From: Absidia repens
Lineage: Eukaryota > Mucoromycota > Mucoromycetes > Mucorales > Cunninghamellaceae
DNA: 64,000 nt
Reading direction: 5' to 3'
NCBI GenBank assembly: GCA_002105175.1
Contig: MCGE01000027.1
Location: 448,001 to 512,000, forward strand
The translations under genes and the position numbers were made by a program. Shown one piece after another: positions 1-12,068 of the stretch. The notes beneath the pieces are model-generated. The model was given only the letters and a program-made list of their open reading frames with translations, ran no database searches and had not been told where the DNA came from. Every line of letters starts with the position of its first letter. The first letter of the stretch is position 1.

Positions 1-598
1 CAAGACACAAGTAGAAGAAGATAAAGGTACCATAGAAGTGATTGACGGTCTTTCGGTAAAAGAAGAAGAGCAGAAAGACGGCACCAACAAAAGCCCAGAA
101 CAGGTACATAGCCACCAGTCTTGATTTTTGCATACATTCAATAAGAGCGGGAGGTGAAGTGGCGCCAAGAACCATTTCAGCAATACCAAGAACACAATAA
201 CAAATACTATGTACACCGAACATACCAAGGCCTAACAAGTACATTTGATAGGGAAAAATCCAAATGAGAGGTTTTTGTCGAGGGTTTGAGCGGAAGACTT
301 CGATAGCCGCCAGCCAAAGCGCCAGTCGTCCGAGATATTCGCAAATAATGCTGATATAAAAGATGAGGAGGTAAACACCTTCGTCGTTGATAATGGTATA
401 GTTGACTTCTGTGATAACATAGTAGGCAAGATAGCTGAATGAGGCGACGATCAGGTGAGCACTAGGTAAGAAGTTTTTGAATTTCAAGGCACAACCATTA
501 GCAAGCAAGAACGCGACGCAACTGAAGGCGATCAAGGCACGATTGCAAGCTAATTCAAGGCTATAGTTATCTGATGAAAGCGTATCTGTATACTTCAT
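1..598 (-). CDS. Polytopic membrane protein, C-terminus cut off by window edge
   Basis: An uninterrupted reading frame starts at ATG 596-598 (MKYTDTLSSDNYSLELACNR) and runs off the left edge after about 199 codons without a stop. It holds about five hydrophobic segments (roughly residues 20-40, 45-60, 75-105, 110-145 and 160-185) joined by short polar loops, so it is an integral membrane protein, possibly with more helices beyond the window. No catalytic motif is visible and I do not recognise the family; a fungal-specific multi-pass protein is the safest description. The start is chosen because it is the first ATG after an A/G-rich stretch (604-720) that reads as a pyrimidine tract on the coding strand, the usual promoter type in this window. 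No intron is needed in the visible part. Confidence 0.7.
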   Translation of the reverse strand, partial: MKYTDTLSSDNYSLELACNRALIAFSCVAFLLANGCALKFKNFLPSAHLIVASFSYLAYYVITEVNYTIINDEGVYLLIFYISIICEYLGRLALWLAAIEVFRSNPRQKPLIWIFPYQMYLLGLGMFGVHSICYCVLGIAEMVLGATSPPALIECMQKSRLVAMYLFWAFVGAVFLLFFFYRKTVNHFYGTFIFFYLCL

Positions 599-1343
599 CA
601 AATATGATATAAAATAAAGGAAAGGAAAGGAAAGGAGAGGGGAGAGAGATTGAGAGGATACAGAAAAAAAAAAAAAAGAATGAGAGGAGAAGCTAAAAAA
701 GTGGAGGTAAAAAAAAAGGTGCTCTATTTCAATTTTAAGAAATGAAATCTGCGGTTGTGATTCGTTGATCCTTTCGATATGTCGGAGATTCGATAGTACT
801 TTGGGTTACACGTCGTGGTAGTAGGCTCGTTTCACTAGCTTCATACACAGTGTTAATGTCAAGCAGCAATCCAATATTATCGTCTTTATATCAGATTATA
901 CATACACCAAAAGGCATACTGTCTATCTTTTTTAATAGTTTTCTTTCCTATTATTTCACCAAGTTATCACATCCGATGGTAGATTCAATATCATTTAAAG
1001 TTTTGCTCTACACATGCTGGTCTTATTGTTGAAACCGCGCTATAAAAAATTTATTTTTACGATATTAATGTTTGCAAAGTGTAACAGTTCTATTCAAACT
1101 GAAGCATGAAATTCCCACTAGAGAAATGTCTGCTTTTTATTGGCATGCCTGAGTCTCCAATAAATCGATCGGACTAGACTCTGCTGAAAAGATAAAATAC
1201 ACCAAAACCACACGTACCTAGTAAATATCATCCGAATGTCAAAAAAATAAAAATCATATTTCCAAATATAGACGGTATTTTTTTTTTATTGAATAAAAAA
1301 AGGGAATCATATCATCATCATAAAAAACAACAACACTAACTGC
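599..1343. other. Intergenic, between two minus-strand genes
   Basis: Holds the promoter side of the membrane protein (homopurine tract 604-720 on the plus strand, pyrimidine on the coding strand) and the 3' flank of the hydrolase. Short open frames here lack codon bias and splice support. I see no RNA gene. Confidence 0.5.
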
Positions 1344-2529
1344 CTAATTTTTAAAAGCCTCTTTGCCTAAAAAGTTGGAGATCAAATTGAGTGCTTGACG
1401 GGATAGAGGTGTGTCCAAAGGAGCAGTAGCAAATCCATGAGTAGCACCAATCACCCGCACACAGCAAGTATCTACACCAGCTTCAGTCAATTTTCGAGCA
1501 TATGCTTCCCCTTCGTCTCGCAGTATATCACATTCAGCTGTCACGACAAGTGCCCGAGGGACATTCTTCAATTCATCTAGAGTTGCCAATAAAGGAGCAT
1601 TGCGCACATCCGCAGGAGAGCCATCACTGTCATAATATGCGTCCTGAAAGTAGGCTATATCTTTTCTTGACAACAGATAATCACCATCACCATAGGTTTG
1701 GAATGACTCGTATTCCTTTCGATCATGAGCAGTACAGGGATAGATCAGAATTTGTCCGCGTAATACATCTTGATGGCCACGCTGAGCAAGCATAACTAAG
1801 GGAAAAAAAACAAGCCAAGTTTGTCAATTTTTTTTTTTTCGTTCATTTTTTTTTTATCATCGTCAAGCTTACTTGATACCGCAGCAGAGAGATTCCCCCC
1901 AGCACTATCACCACCAACGACTAACTTAGAGGGATCAACTTTGATAGTAGAAGCATTTTCGTGTACCCAAAGAGTAGAGGAGTAGCATTCTTCAACAGCT
2001 ACAGGGAATTTTACTTCAGGGCTCAAGCGATAGTCAACGAAAATTACAACTACATGCGCATCGGTTACTATCTATAAAAGACAAATATAAACAAATAGAA
2101 TAAGTTAGCTGTCAACCATGACGCACTCATCATAGAATAAGCTTACATTCTTGATAATTCTTTCTGAAGTGATAAAGCCTCCAGTGGCCCAACCGCCACC
2201 ATGTCTAGCAGGAAAAAAAAAGTCAATTTTATGAAACATTTTCTACTGTAATTCCCTACTATTCATACTTACAAGAATACCAGACCGGGGAGAACGTCAT
2301 TTTCTGTTCCAGGAGGTCGTACAATAGTCAATTCCACTGGTAGATTGTCTAGGCCAGCAGTAATTACCTTCTTTTCGACAATGGTTTCAGGATAATTACC
2401 ACCTTCAAATGCTTTATTAAAAGCAATACGACCTTGTTCGATGGTTTCACTAATAATGCTGAAACCAGCTTTGGTCATAGCTTCGAAACCTGCTTGATAG
2501 GCGGGATGTGCGGGAGCTTTTTTCGACAT
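1344..2529 (-). CDS. Alpha/beta hydrolase, hormone-sensitive-lipase type (HSL/GDXG family)
   Basis: Four exons (2273-2529, 2147-2204, 1873-2071, 1344-1795) join in frame to 321 aa. The family hydrolyses carboxyl esters of short or medium acyl chains. The oxyanion-hole motif HGGGW is at residues 87-91, split from the N-terminal cap by intron 1. The nucleophile elbow GDSAGG places the catalytic Ser at 161. The acid is Asp261 in AECDILRDEGEAYA and the His is His291 in GATHGF. All triad residues are present, and the length is normal for the family (300-350 aa). There is no signal peptide, so it is probably cytosolic. Its natural substrate cannot be read from sequence. It is divergent from SEC16, with 622 bp between the start codons. 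Confidence 0.92.
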
Positions 2530-3151
2530 CGTTGATAAGTAAAAATAAAATTAAAAAATGAATATGGAAAAGAAAGAAAAAAAAGGGGTCTTTTATATGA
2601 AAATAAAAAGCATACGGCTAAAGGGTCCGATAGAGTGAGAGGGTGATCAATTTATCCATCTTACTTTTTATTTTATACACATACCATTGATATCTTAGGT
2701 AATAACTTGACTGTTTTCCTTTGGATTTATAAACCTATTATAAATACGTAGATTAATAATATTGGTGTCTTTGGTAGGCCGTCTCACAGTTAACTCAATT
2801 GTATCACTAGGTTTGTCGTGCAACAATAGCTCAGCCCTTTAGATATGGAACAGGGTGACTTTGTTCAAAACGTTGAAAAATTGAAGTAGATTCAAAAATG
2901 CGGCGTCCGAATTTTATCTCTGTTCTTCGTTTCGTTGCTTCAAAAAAAACAATGATTTTGATTTGCTATTTTTTTCTTTCTTATTTCCCTTTCTCTCCAG
3001 TTCAAATATATTCTTGCGGATCAAAGGATTTAAAGGTAAAATACTGCATACCCTTTGGAAACATGACAGGAAAAACACCTTTCTTACATGCAAATTAAAA
3101 ACTTAACCCTTTTCTTTTTTGATATACGTTAGTTGTGATACCATCATCATC
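2530..3151. promoter_or_regulatory. Intergenic region between divergent hydrolase and SEC16
   Basis: AT-rich spacer that must carry both promoters. TATA-like ATTTATAAACC lies near 2727-2737, and a T-rich tract directly precedes the SEC16 ATG. The small open frame at 2898-3098 has no splice or composition support and is not called. No specific factor site is claimed. Confidence 0.4.
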
Positions 3152-3557
3152 ATGACGTCTTCTTCAAATCTTGCTCATGACCAACCTATTCCTTTTGACA
3201 ATACGGCGGACCAAAAAAACGATCCCTTCAATTTTGCCAACGCGTCCTCCGCTCAACATACATCTTCACAACCGCCGAATAACGAAGGAACGACAACTCA
3301 TGACGTTAGCTCATTATTTGGAAATTCTGATGGCTCGTCCTTCTTCTCGCAACCACAGCAAGACTATTCTCAGCCTTCTTATCACAATGATGCGCAAGCA
3401 GCTTTTCCAATGCAACAGCCTTCTCATCTTACAGATAACTACCAGATACCTCAACAATCATCTACATCACAACAGCAGCAGCAGCAGCAACAGCAACAGC
3501 AACCTCCAGCAGCAGCAGCAGCAGCAGCAGCACCGCCACCACCACCATCACAACAGC

Positions 3558-3608
<51 letters not shown>

Positions 3609-6600
3609 ACCAACAGCAGTATCAACCCTTAGATCCATCCGTGTCATATGAACCTCATTATGAACAGCAATACTCTCTTGGCGAAACAGGTCAAAACACG
3701 TTACATCATCAACAGCAAAATTATCAACCCGAGCAATGGCAACAATTTGATCCAAACGTGCACTATTATTACGATGAGCAAGGGCAATACCACTATTATG
3801 ATCCAAACACAGGCCAGGATTACGATCACACCCAGTACAGTTATCAAAACACGTATGATCCTCAGCAATATTATTCAGAAAATCAACACACAACGGCAGT
3901 ACAAGCAACAGATCCTGGGCAAACTTTGGTAACTGATCACTATACACCTGAAGCCATTACTCAACAACAAAAGCAGCCTTATCAATCGTATGAAACAGCG
4001 ACAACCAATGCACAGCCTTTACTATTGAATACTGATCAGCAATCACAGCCTCAGCCTACAGGTGCATCAGATACATCATCACAGGTACATTCAATGGCGC
4101 AGGATCAACCAGTAGTGGCAAATGCAATAACACAGAATGAAGAACTCAACTCACAAGGTACTGGACTATTGGAACAAGTGAATAAAGGGGATGGGAATAC
4201 TACCAATGGTGTTTTGCTCGGACTCGACAACAAAGACGCTGTTTCTTTATCAACTGACATACCCCAAACAGCGGTTGCCAACCAAAAATGGGATCAGGTG
4301 GACATGGATAGCCAGAATGAAGTTTTACCGGCATCTCAAACTGGTGATCAACAATCAGCATTACATTCTGATTCTATTGATGTGGTTAAAGGTTTAGGGG
4401 ACGATCTGGACGATTTGATATTGGGCGATACTAGACAAAGCAATCAGGCACCACCATCAACTGCGGCTTCAACTTTTACTCAAAATATTTACAACCCTAT
4501 ATCTCGGACAACAACGCCTCAATTACCTACTGAACCGACAATCACATGCTTCAACCCATCTTGTCAAACCGTGAACAAATCATCATCAAAATTCTGTGAA
4601 GAATGTGGAACGCCATTTGTTACGAACGGATCTCGGGCGCCAACACCAGCAATTCCGACTTCACAGCAAGTGGCTCCAGCACCAGCGGCTACTCCGGTAT
4701 ATGATCCATCTCTTTATAGTCCCACGTACTCACCATCTATTCCTGAAAATCAGTATTCACCAGCAGCAACATCTACGTCCGTTTACGAACCCCAACAACA
4801 ACAGCAACAACAGCAGCAGCATCATATTGGCTCCATTCACCAAAGTGCCCAAATTTATAACACTCAAACAGCAACTCCAGTATACAACGAACCCCAACCA
4901 TATATCAGTCGCACTGTTACTCCGGTTTATAACCCATTGTCGTCATCTACACCAGGACGTGATTCTTCGATCTATTCGGCACAGCAAAGCCAGCCAGTAT
5001 ACCCAAGCACCACGACGTCGACTTCCGTATATGACCCATCTTCTTATTACGGCACCAACAACAATACAACACCAGTGCCCCCTCCAATTGCAAACCAACA
5101 ACAACCTTATTCTTCTGATCCTTACGTGGCAACAGCAACTACGGCACCACCCATATCAGCTACAGTACAGCAGCCACCAGTCGATCAAGATCCTTTGCAA
5201 CGATACAAGGGGTGTCCGTTGGTTCAATTTGGCTTTGGTGGTAAACTATGTATGATGTTCCCACGGGCGGATATGCAGTATGGATACGGTGGTGGTGTGT
5301 CAGCAAAGAAATCACCAGGTGCTATTCAAATCAAAATGATGAAAGACATTGCAAGCGTGAGCAGTACTGTGGGCGACGACTCGAACCAACTCTCATATTT
5401 ACAATCCTTCATTGGGCCGGTGCTCTTGGATCCTGATTACTCTACCAAAAACAAAAAGAAGCAGGTCATTACTTATATGGAACAGCGGATTTTGGAGATG
5501 GAAAACACACCCATGACAACAAACGGACCATCGGATGCTGGAGTACGGGTATTGTTATGGAAGATTGTAAAGCTTATGATTGAACAAGATGGACTTCCTG
5601 AAAGGTAAAAAAAAAAGGAACCCTTCACCATCATCAGTGGCATCCTTGGAAGTTCAAAGATCATTTACTGAAATTGTTTTTTTTTTTTTTTTATTTTGAC
5701 TAGTGACACCACCAATATGGCAATATTGGGTTTATTGCAACCTCAAAAAACGACTGCTGTGGAAGATGTCAACAACTTTAGCGTACCAGCATATGGTGGA
5801 ACTGAACAAGTACAAAACGGTGATCAGGATGTGAATGTCTCTGAAGTGGTATTGGACAAGTTACAAGACTATTTGTCGGTTGGCGATCGAAGAGGTGCCG
5901 TGAATTATGCCATCCAAGAGGATTTGTGGTCCCATGCTTTGATTATTAGCAGCTGTGTGGATAGAGACTTGTGGCAATCAGTGGTCCGAGGATTTACTCA
6001 ACGAGATTTGGCTGCACCACCTGGGGGAAGATTGACTCGAAATTATCACCATGTGGATGGAAATCGTCAAGGACTTCGTGTATTATATGCACTTTTCTCG
6101 GGGCTCGGCGCATCATCAAGTAAGAGGGAAAAAAAAAAGTGAATGGTAGTTATGTATGGTTTCACCCTATGCTGACTGCTCCCTTTTTATTGTTATTACA
6201 GTGTCTGAATTTTTTGTGTCCAACAACCAGCCTCAACATACAATGGGCGATAACGCGGATGGACCAGGACTAAATCCCAGTTTACCACTACGAAATGATG
6301 AGCTAGCGAAATGGCAAGAAACCCTTGGACTGATGTATGCAAACCGAACAACAAAAGATTTTGAAGCCATGACTGCTCTTGGTGATATATTAAAAAATCA
6401 AGGATGGATCAATGCATCCCACATTTGGTAAGTGAAAAATAATCTAGTGGAAGATGGAGTATACCGGAAAAATGATTGTACTCAACAGTTCTCTTACCTG
6501 ATTTTACTGTAGCTACCTTTTATCACCTCAATCATCACTTCAATCTGGTCTGGATTCACCTTATGTTCGATATACATTGGTGGGAGCGAGTAACTCGATA

Positions 6601-7240
6601 TTCAAGGATGTGGATAGTTATATATTGACTGAATTGGTGGAATTTGCGGTATCGCTACGAACGAGCGGTGGATGCCTTCCATTTTTACAAGGTTACAAGC
6701 TTGTCCATGCATGGATGCTTGCGGATCAAGGTTTTGTCAAGGAGGCTGGCCGGTACTGTGCTGCCATCAATCAATGCATCAAAAACCACACAAAAGAAAG
6801 TCCTTACTTGCATCAACATCTATTTGCCAGGGTGAAAGAATTGACAGATCTTTGCAATGAATATCATGGACGAAAATCAACTGGGTAATTGTGAAAAAGA
6901 AAAGAAACAAAACAATGGAAGGAACTAACGATCGAGTTTCTTTTTTTTTCAAAAACAAAAACAAAAACATAGAATGGATGTGACATCATGGTTGAAACCA
7001 TCTTTCAAGAAAAACACACTGGATTCATTCTGGGGCTCCATTGAAGGCAAATTCAACAAGTTTGTTAGTGGTGATGACACGCAAGTCGAGGAACCTTCTG
7101 GTCGAAAATCTACTGAAATCAGGGCTTCACCTTTTGAATCAAACATACAACCTCCGGCTCGAAGTGCCTCAGCTGTGGATTTCAGGATGCAACAACCTGC
7201 GCAACAGTCTTCTTACTTGAGCTTCAAACGCTTTAAATAG
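3152..7240 (+). CDS. SEC16: SEC16, COPII coat assembly / ER exit site scaffold
   Basis: Five exons (3152-5604, 5704-6119, 6202-6427, 6513-6884, 6973-7240) give 1244 aa, shorter than typical ascomycete Sec16. The protein organises ER exit sites and binds Sec23/Sec24 and Sec13-Sec31. The N-terminal two thirds is low complexity: poly-Q at about 106-155 interrupted by Ala and Pro runs, a Tyr-rich OCRE-like stretch (about 197-233), a four-Cys zinc-ribbon-like motif (about 467-488), and repeated PVYD/SVYE/PVYN motifs (about 510-640). The central conserved domain starts at about 684 (LVQFGFGGKLCMMFPR). The ACE1 helical region covers about 845-1150 (GDRRGAVNYAIQEDLWSHAL). A short C-terminal tail follows. 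ATG 3152 is preferred to the in-frame ATG at 3119 because it follows the leader and begins the acidic, polar N-terminus. The identity rests on the central and ACE1 domains. Confidence 0.95.
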
Positions 7241-10103
7241 ATCATCACCCCTCCCTATTCTCCATCCCCTTGTATAGTCTTGCCATCTTTTTATTTTTAT
7301 TTTGAAATTATACATTAGTTTAGTACATTTTGTTGATTGATATGAAATAATTTAATAAATTGATGTGAAGAATATTGCTGATTTATTGATATTTTTCATT
7401 TGTATATATATGTGTATGTGTGGCTTTTCGTGGAAAAAAAAAAGTAAAAACAAAAGCAATAATAACGGTACGTCCAACTTAGTGGAGGTTATGTTGGGTA
7501 TTTTTTTTATTGGTTTGAAAAGCTGGTTGTGTCTCTTTTGTCATAGACTAGGTTGGTTGATATGAATAGTACAGCGGGATTATGGCCACGTTTCATATAA
7601 AGTGACCTAGAACTGTCAATCAGTCACTAAGTCTCAAGGGGTGCTTTAAATAGTCATAGATAAGCGAAAAAGCTCTATAGAGGCAGCTATATTCAGCATG
7701 GCATAGATTTCTTTATATGAATGGTCTAGTAGGAATTTAGCTGGCGTTGATGGAAAGTGAGCAATGTCTGCCAACAAGTTACCGGGTATGCGTGGAAAAG
7801 TAATCGCAGTGTATGAACTAGATAGAGTACAAGTGTTTGATAGAACACTCACAAAACAGATATAGTAACAACATTGTTTCTTATTACAAGGGTCAGAGGA
7901 TAGTTAATAAAATGACATATTTTATTGAATCATGTTGATAGATACTAAGACTAAGGACGAAGGGTTCATTGCCGAAAGAAACTTAATGGAAGGATCTATT
8001 GGAGGAAGCATGGGGGAGACTAATGTAAGATTGAGTCAATACTAATCTAAAGGGATGGCTGCTGAAAGAGATCTATAACACTCTACAAGAAAGACAATCA
8101 TGAGAAAGACTGTGATATAAATGGGCATCTTTTATTGAAGTAAAACATCAGTCCGCACTAGTCGAAAGGGCGTGATAGCAGTAAAAAACAGGGACCTATT
8201 GCACATGGCTTGAAAAAAAGCGATGAGACATTCCTCATTGCAGTATGTAGAAAAGAGACATATTTTATTCCGATATAGATATAAATTATGACAAAACTAA
8301 CACTAAACTAAGATAATGGAGACTCCAGAAAGCCCAACTAATGGTGGTCCTAAATCCTGAATCCAAAATGAAAGGGTTTCTCCATGCATGTTGTAATCCC
8401 TGAGCTGAAAAACCTTCTAAACTGGTCCTGACACTATTCTAAGTCCAAAAAAATCCCATAGAAATTGAATGGTGAAGAAAAGAGAAAAAAAAAAAAAAAA
8501 GAAAAAAACGAAGAAAATGAAAAGAAAAAGGGAAGGGAAAAAAAAAAAATAGAGCGACAGGTAAATAAAAAATCCACGTGGGCGGCATTTGAATTGTGGT
8601 TTTTTGTCGCTCTTGAAGGGTTTTGATTTTTTTTTACAGAAATTAACATGGTGGCTCTCTTCTCATGGCAATGATCACCTCAATTCAACATCTGCAGTAT
8701 GATGGTGCATTTTGGACGATATGGAACAATCCTATTTAGCTTAGTTAACCTCCTCACTCTAGAATAGTTGCCACTTACCATAGGATAGCTTGACCTTTTT
8801 GGCTGGGCTAGCTCATCTAACGTAATGTTTATCCAACAGCAAAAGATCTCTTTCCACGCAATTAAATATGTGTAATAGTATGATAAGTTTAGTTTGGTTG
8901 GTATAGCTTATATTTAACTTTGAATAAAATATGTACTGTGTTTTAAAAATTACATTGTCCCTCATACGTTTAGTTTGTCTTGTTGAGAGGGGTTTCCCAC
9001 ACTGTGCAGTGTGTACGATTGTGCACTCCTACCATGTACTTTTGTTCTTTTCCACGTTTAATATCATAAAAAGTGATCAACTGTTGTATATTTTACTGTC
9101 AAATAAAATATATATCCTTCATAATCTCTGTGAGATCCAATTTTTCCATGCTCTTGATGAACTGCACGGTGTGTGTGTATGTATATAAAGCTATTCGATC
9201 ATGAACGTTGGATGATCAGGTCGGCAGTCAAAATGTATGTATTGTAATTCTCTGATTGTCCACCGGGTTGTTTTTATATTTGGTTTTTTTTGCACCTCAG
9301 CCACACTGTTCTAATGAATCAATGTGTTTTTACTGCAAACATCGCTATTGGTTTCAGGCACACGTGAGCAGCTTGCTCTCGTGGGGCCTCAGCTCTATTA
9401 TTCAGGGGTGGGGGAAGGATTTGAGGTTATCCCGGAATTTGGCATGATATCCTGTCGAGATATGAATAAACCCATGGGACTTGATAAAACAGGAAAGGAA
9501 TGCCTCAAATAGGTAGCACAAGCAGTCTGTGGTGATCGCGGAGTGTCATACTTGTGCAGAATCCAGGTTCTCATTACTTGATAATGTATTCTTCAAAGCG
9601 TCTACACAGTGTATGTTAGAGTAAAGGATTATGCAAAAGACCTCAAAATGAAAGTTATTCAAACAGAATACAAAAAAAAAAAAGAGAAAAGTCAAAACAA
9701 AGCAGGTTGAGGATGAAGCGATATCTCTGACGGGAAATTTTTTATGAACTATTGGGGGTAAAAGTACTGTAGTAGTTGATTCTTTACTTTGGCTGTAACA
9801 GGAACAGTCAGGGAGGGGCATTTTTAATTCATATTGGAAACGCGTAGAGTCTAATAAGATCTGAATAAAACGTAAATGCGGACCGGACTGGTGTAGCAAC
9901 CATGACACAGGCATTAACGGCATTGGTTCAGCCGGGGATACAAACAGCAAGATCAATTGATGTGCTTCCTTACCATTTATGAATACAAAATTTCCCAATT
10001 CAAATTCCGCATTTATCGCCCCTCCTTTTTTTTTTTATAAAAATTTATACTTTCTCTTCCTTTTTTTTTCTCTTTCTTTTTTTAAAACAAACTTATTTTC
10101 ATC
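7241..10103. other. Gene-poor region containing repeat copy A
   Basis: After the SEC16 3' end (AATAAATTG near 7352) no convincing gene appears until 10104. Repeat copy A occupies about 7800-8600. The stretch 8880-9120 contains two AATAAAATAT-type signals and a TTTAGTTTGGTTGG motif like the repeat's sub-units, possibly a far-diverged piece. At 9355-9512 a splice-like CAG precedes a roughly 50-codon open frame ending in TAG; this may be a gene remnant but I cannot assign it. From 10020 the sequence becomes the pyrimidine-rich promoter of the next gene. Confidence 0.5.
7800..8600 (-). repeat. Dispersed repeat family, copy A
   Basis: Near-complete copy on the minus strand. The leader with CCACGTG is at 8574-8580, followed on the sense strand by a long pyrimidine tract (8470-8560). 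The near-invariant core (GGAGAAACCC then TTTCATTTTGGATTC) is at 8359-8389. AATAAAATATGT-type signals occur at about 8258-8270 and 7915-7927. The distal block with TTTTGTGAGTGTTC is at 7825-7860. The core differs from copies B and E by one base inside the hairpin (GGAG instead of GGGG). I found no open frame shared with the other copies and no clear terminal repeats or target duplication. Edges are uncertain by about 50 bp. Confidence 0.85.
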
Positions 10104-11619
10104 ATGGGTGCTCAAGTAGTTGATTATAGAGTATCCACACTCGTAGTTCTATGCAAAGACTGCGGACATGATGTTGGATTATATCCCAGTCGTCACAAAT
10201 GCCAAACCAACGTCTCTCTTCCACCAGTGCCATCTATACCAACTCGTTTTGCTGAATCAAACGAGTCTCTTCAAGTTCCTCGAAAGTCTGTCCACTCTCC
10301 TGAAACCTCATCAAGCAACGGCTCCTACTCAAGGCCCACCAGTGCGGCGTCCTCCTCCTCCTTCTCCAGTGCTTCCACTCCAAACTTCTCTGATTCTACT
10401 ACCGCCTCATCTCCAGCTAGTGGCAAGTGGTCTCGATTTGGTCAGCGAAACAAGCAATCCGAAGATCAACAACAACTGCAACAACCAGACGATGAATCGA
10501 TATACTTCAACAATTTTGCAGCACATCTTCCTGAGGAAGAACGACAAGGAAGGAAGCTTTGGGGAAAAGTGCGTCAAAATGAAAAATGGAAGCAAATGAA
10601 TGAAAAAAGTATGAAACTGATATTACTTACTGCCGTCGTTTGTTATGTGTCTTGTTTCTCATTCTCTGGTTACCATTTCTTTATGTAGATGATGTCCAAA
10701 AACCCTCTGGGAAACTATGGGGAAAATTGCTATCAGCAACTCAAAATATATCGGACAAGATACCCTCCCGTGAAGATAAAGGACCAGGTAAAAATACCCT
10801 GCTTTCATTGATATGAAAAAGGAGACTATACTAATATAGGGGACTACATTCTTTTATTACTTCACATATATAGACTCTGACGAATCTGACTGGGAAGGCG
10901 AAAGTCATGTATCAAGAGCCTTGCGGGAGTACTATGAAACGAAACGTCGTCCTTTACCAAATTGGCTCCGTGATGAACGCACTCCTTCAGCAACAAAATA
11001 TCGAGAACCAGTACAAGATCAACAACACAACAACCACAGAGGCAGAGTGAATTACGAACCTTCATCTCACCAAGACGACACAACAAAGACTTCTTCACGA
11101 CGACGATTATGGGATCACTCTCAGGAACCGTCAAATAGAGAAAGAGAACGACAAGAATTACGCCAACAACCACCTCCTGAAGACAATATCAGCAATTCAC
11201 AGCGCCAACGTCAATACCGAACACAGCATAGAGACGAATATGATCATTATGACACAACTTCAGCATCGCCATCACATACAGCAACAAGACAGAGTCTTCG
11301 TAGTCGCAATGGATATACCGATCAAGGACGAGGGTATGACAACAGTGATGCCTTTGCCGACAACGATCATCGAAGTTACAGAGATCATCAACAACCTACT
11401 TCGTATCGCACCAATGCCCGTATCTCTCAAGGTGACACCAGGATGGACCAATCAAGAAGACACCGAATGCATGATGATGACTATCGCAGTGGCTATGAAA
11501 ATGACATGGAAGATCACTATCAATCTAGCAGACAAAGACATCAAGACCGAATGCGTGCACCTCGCGACCCTCCGAGCCGTCCCAACCGATATTTGGATAC
11601 CAACGCAGATTATTTTTAG
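10104..11619 (+). CDS. Mso1-like protein with N-terminal Cys/His motif and Arg-rich disordered tail
   Basis: Three exons (10104-10608, 10689-10787, 10874-11619) give 449 aa. Near the N-terminus CKDCGHDVGLYPSRHKC forms a C-x2-C...H-x-C arrangement that could bind one zinc. A Ser/Pro/Thr-rich linker follows, then two KLWGK motifs about 40 residues apart, and then an acidic stretch leading to HVSRALREYY and RRPLPNWLRDE (about residues 210-240). That segment resembles the Sec1-binding region of yeast Mso1, a SNARE-assembly partner at sites of exocytosis. The tail is Arg/Asp/Tyr/His-rich and low complexity, resembling RNA- or phospho-regulated disordered regions. The Mso1 assignment rests on this one motif, so the role in exocytosis is inferred. 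Confidence 0.7.
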
Positions 11620-12068
11620 TTCAGGTTATTACTATTCCCCCCGCCCCCCTAGCAACTCCCTCCTTATTATCTCTTTTATTATATATTTCTTTTAATATCA
11701 CAGTAAAATAGTCTTGTCTTCGTATTAATTGTAGCCCCACACATCATTTCCCAACTCATCTCCCACTCCCTCCCTCTTCTTTTTGTCAATTGAATGTACT
11801 ATTTTAATAAAATCAAAACTAATTTTATTTGACTATCACAATGATACTGTATTTGTGGGGGGGTTTTTTTTTTTGTTTTTGGATTTTCTAGAAAATAAAA
11901 CGTAGTGTTTTTGATTTATATTGACTATATATATAATAAAAATGAGGTGCCTTTTATTTTAAATAGACCAAGATAATAAAATATTGTGTATAATAAACAA
12001 ATAAGCTGCTAAACTAAAGCTATGGCTAACACTAAAAGAGGGGAATACTATCACTCGCAGCGCTGAAT
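11620..12068. other. Convergent 3' intergenic region
   Basis: Lies between the ends of the Mso1-like gene (+) and PDCD5 (-). AATAAAATC near 11805 is a candidate poly(A) signal for the plus-strand gene, and AT-rich sequence near 11930-12000 could serve the minus-strand gene. No other feature is seen. Confidence 0.5.

Noticed and set aside
3171..3947. Long open frames in other frames/strand over the Sec16 poly-Q region (poly-N, poly-H, poly-V)
   Set aside because: They are products of CAA/CAG trinucleotide repeats read out of frame; the Sec16 frame holds the conserved domains.
9355..9512. Exon-like frame after a CAG acceptor (REQLALVGPQLYY...)
   Set aside because: Protein-like in style, but with no start, partner exon or family match I could not support a gene; mentioned only within the intergenic entry.
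9546..9998. 150-codon open frame on the minus strand
   Set aside because: No recognisable domain, odd composition with a Phe run from a homopolymer, no splice or conservation support, and it abuts the next gene's promoter.
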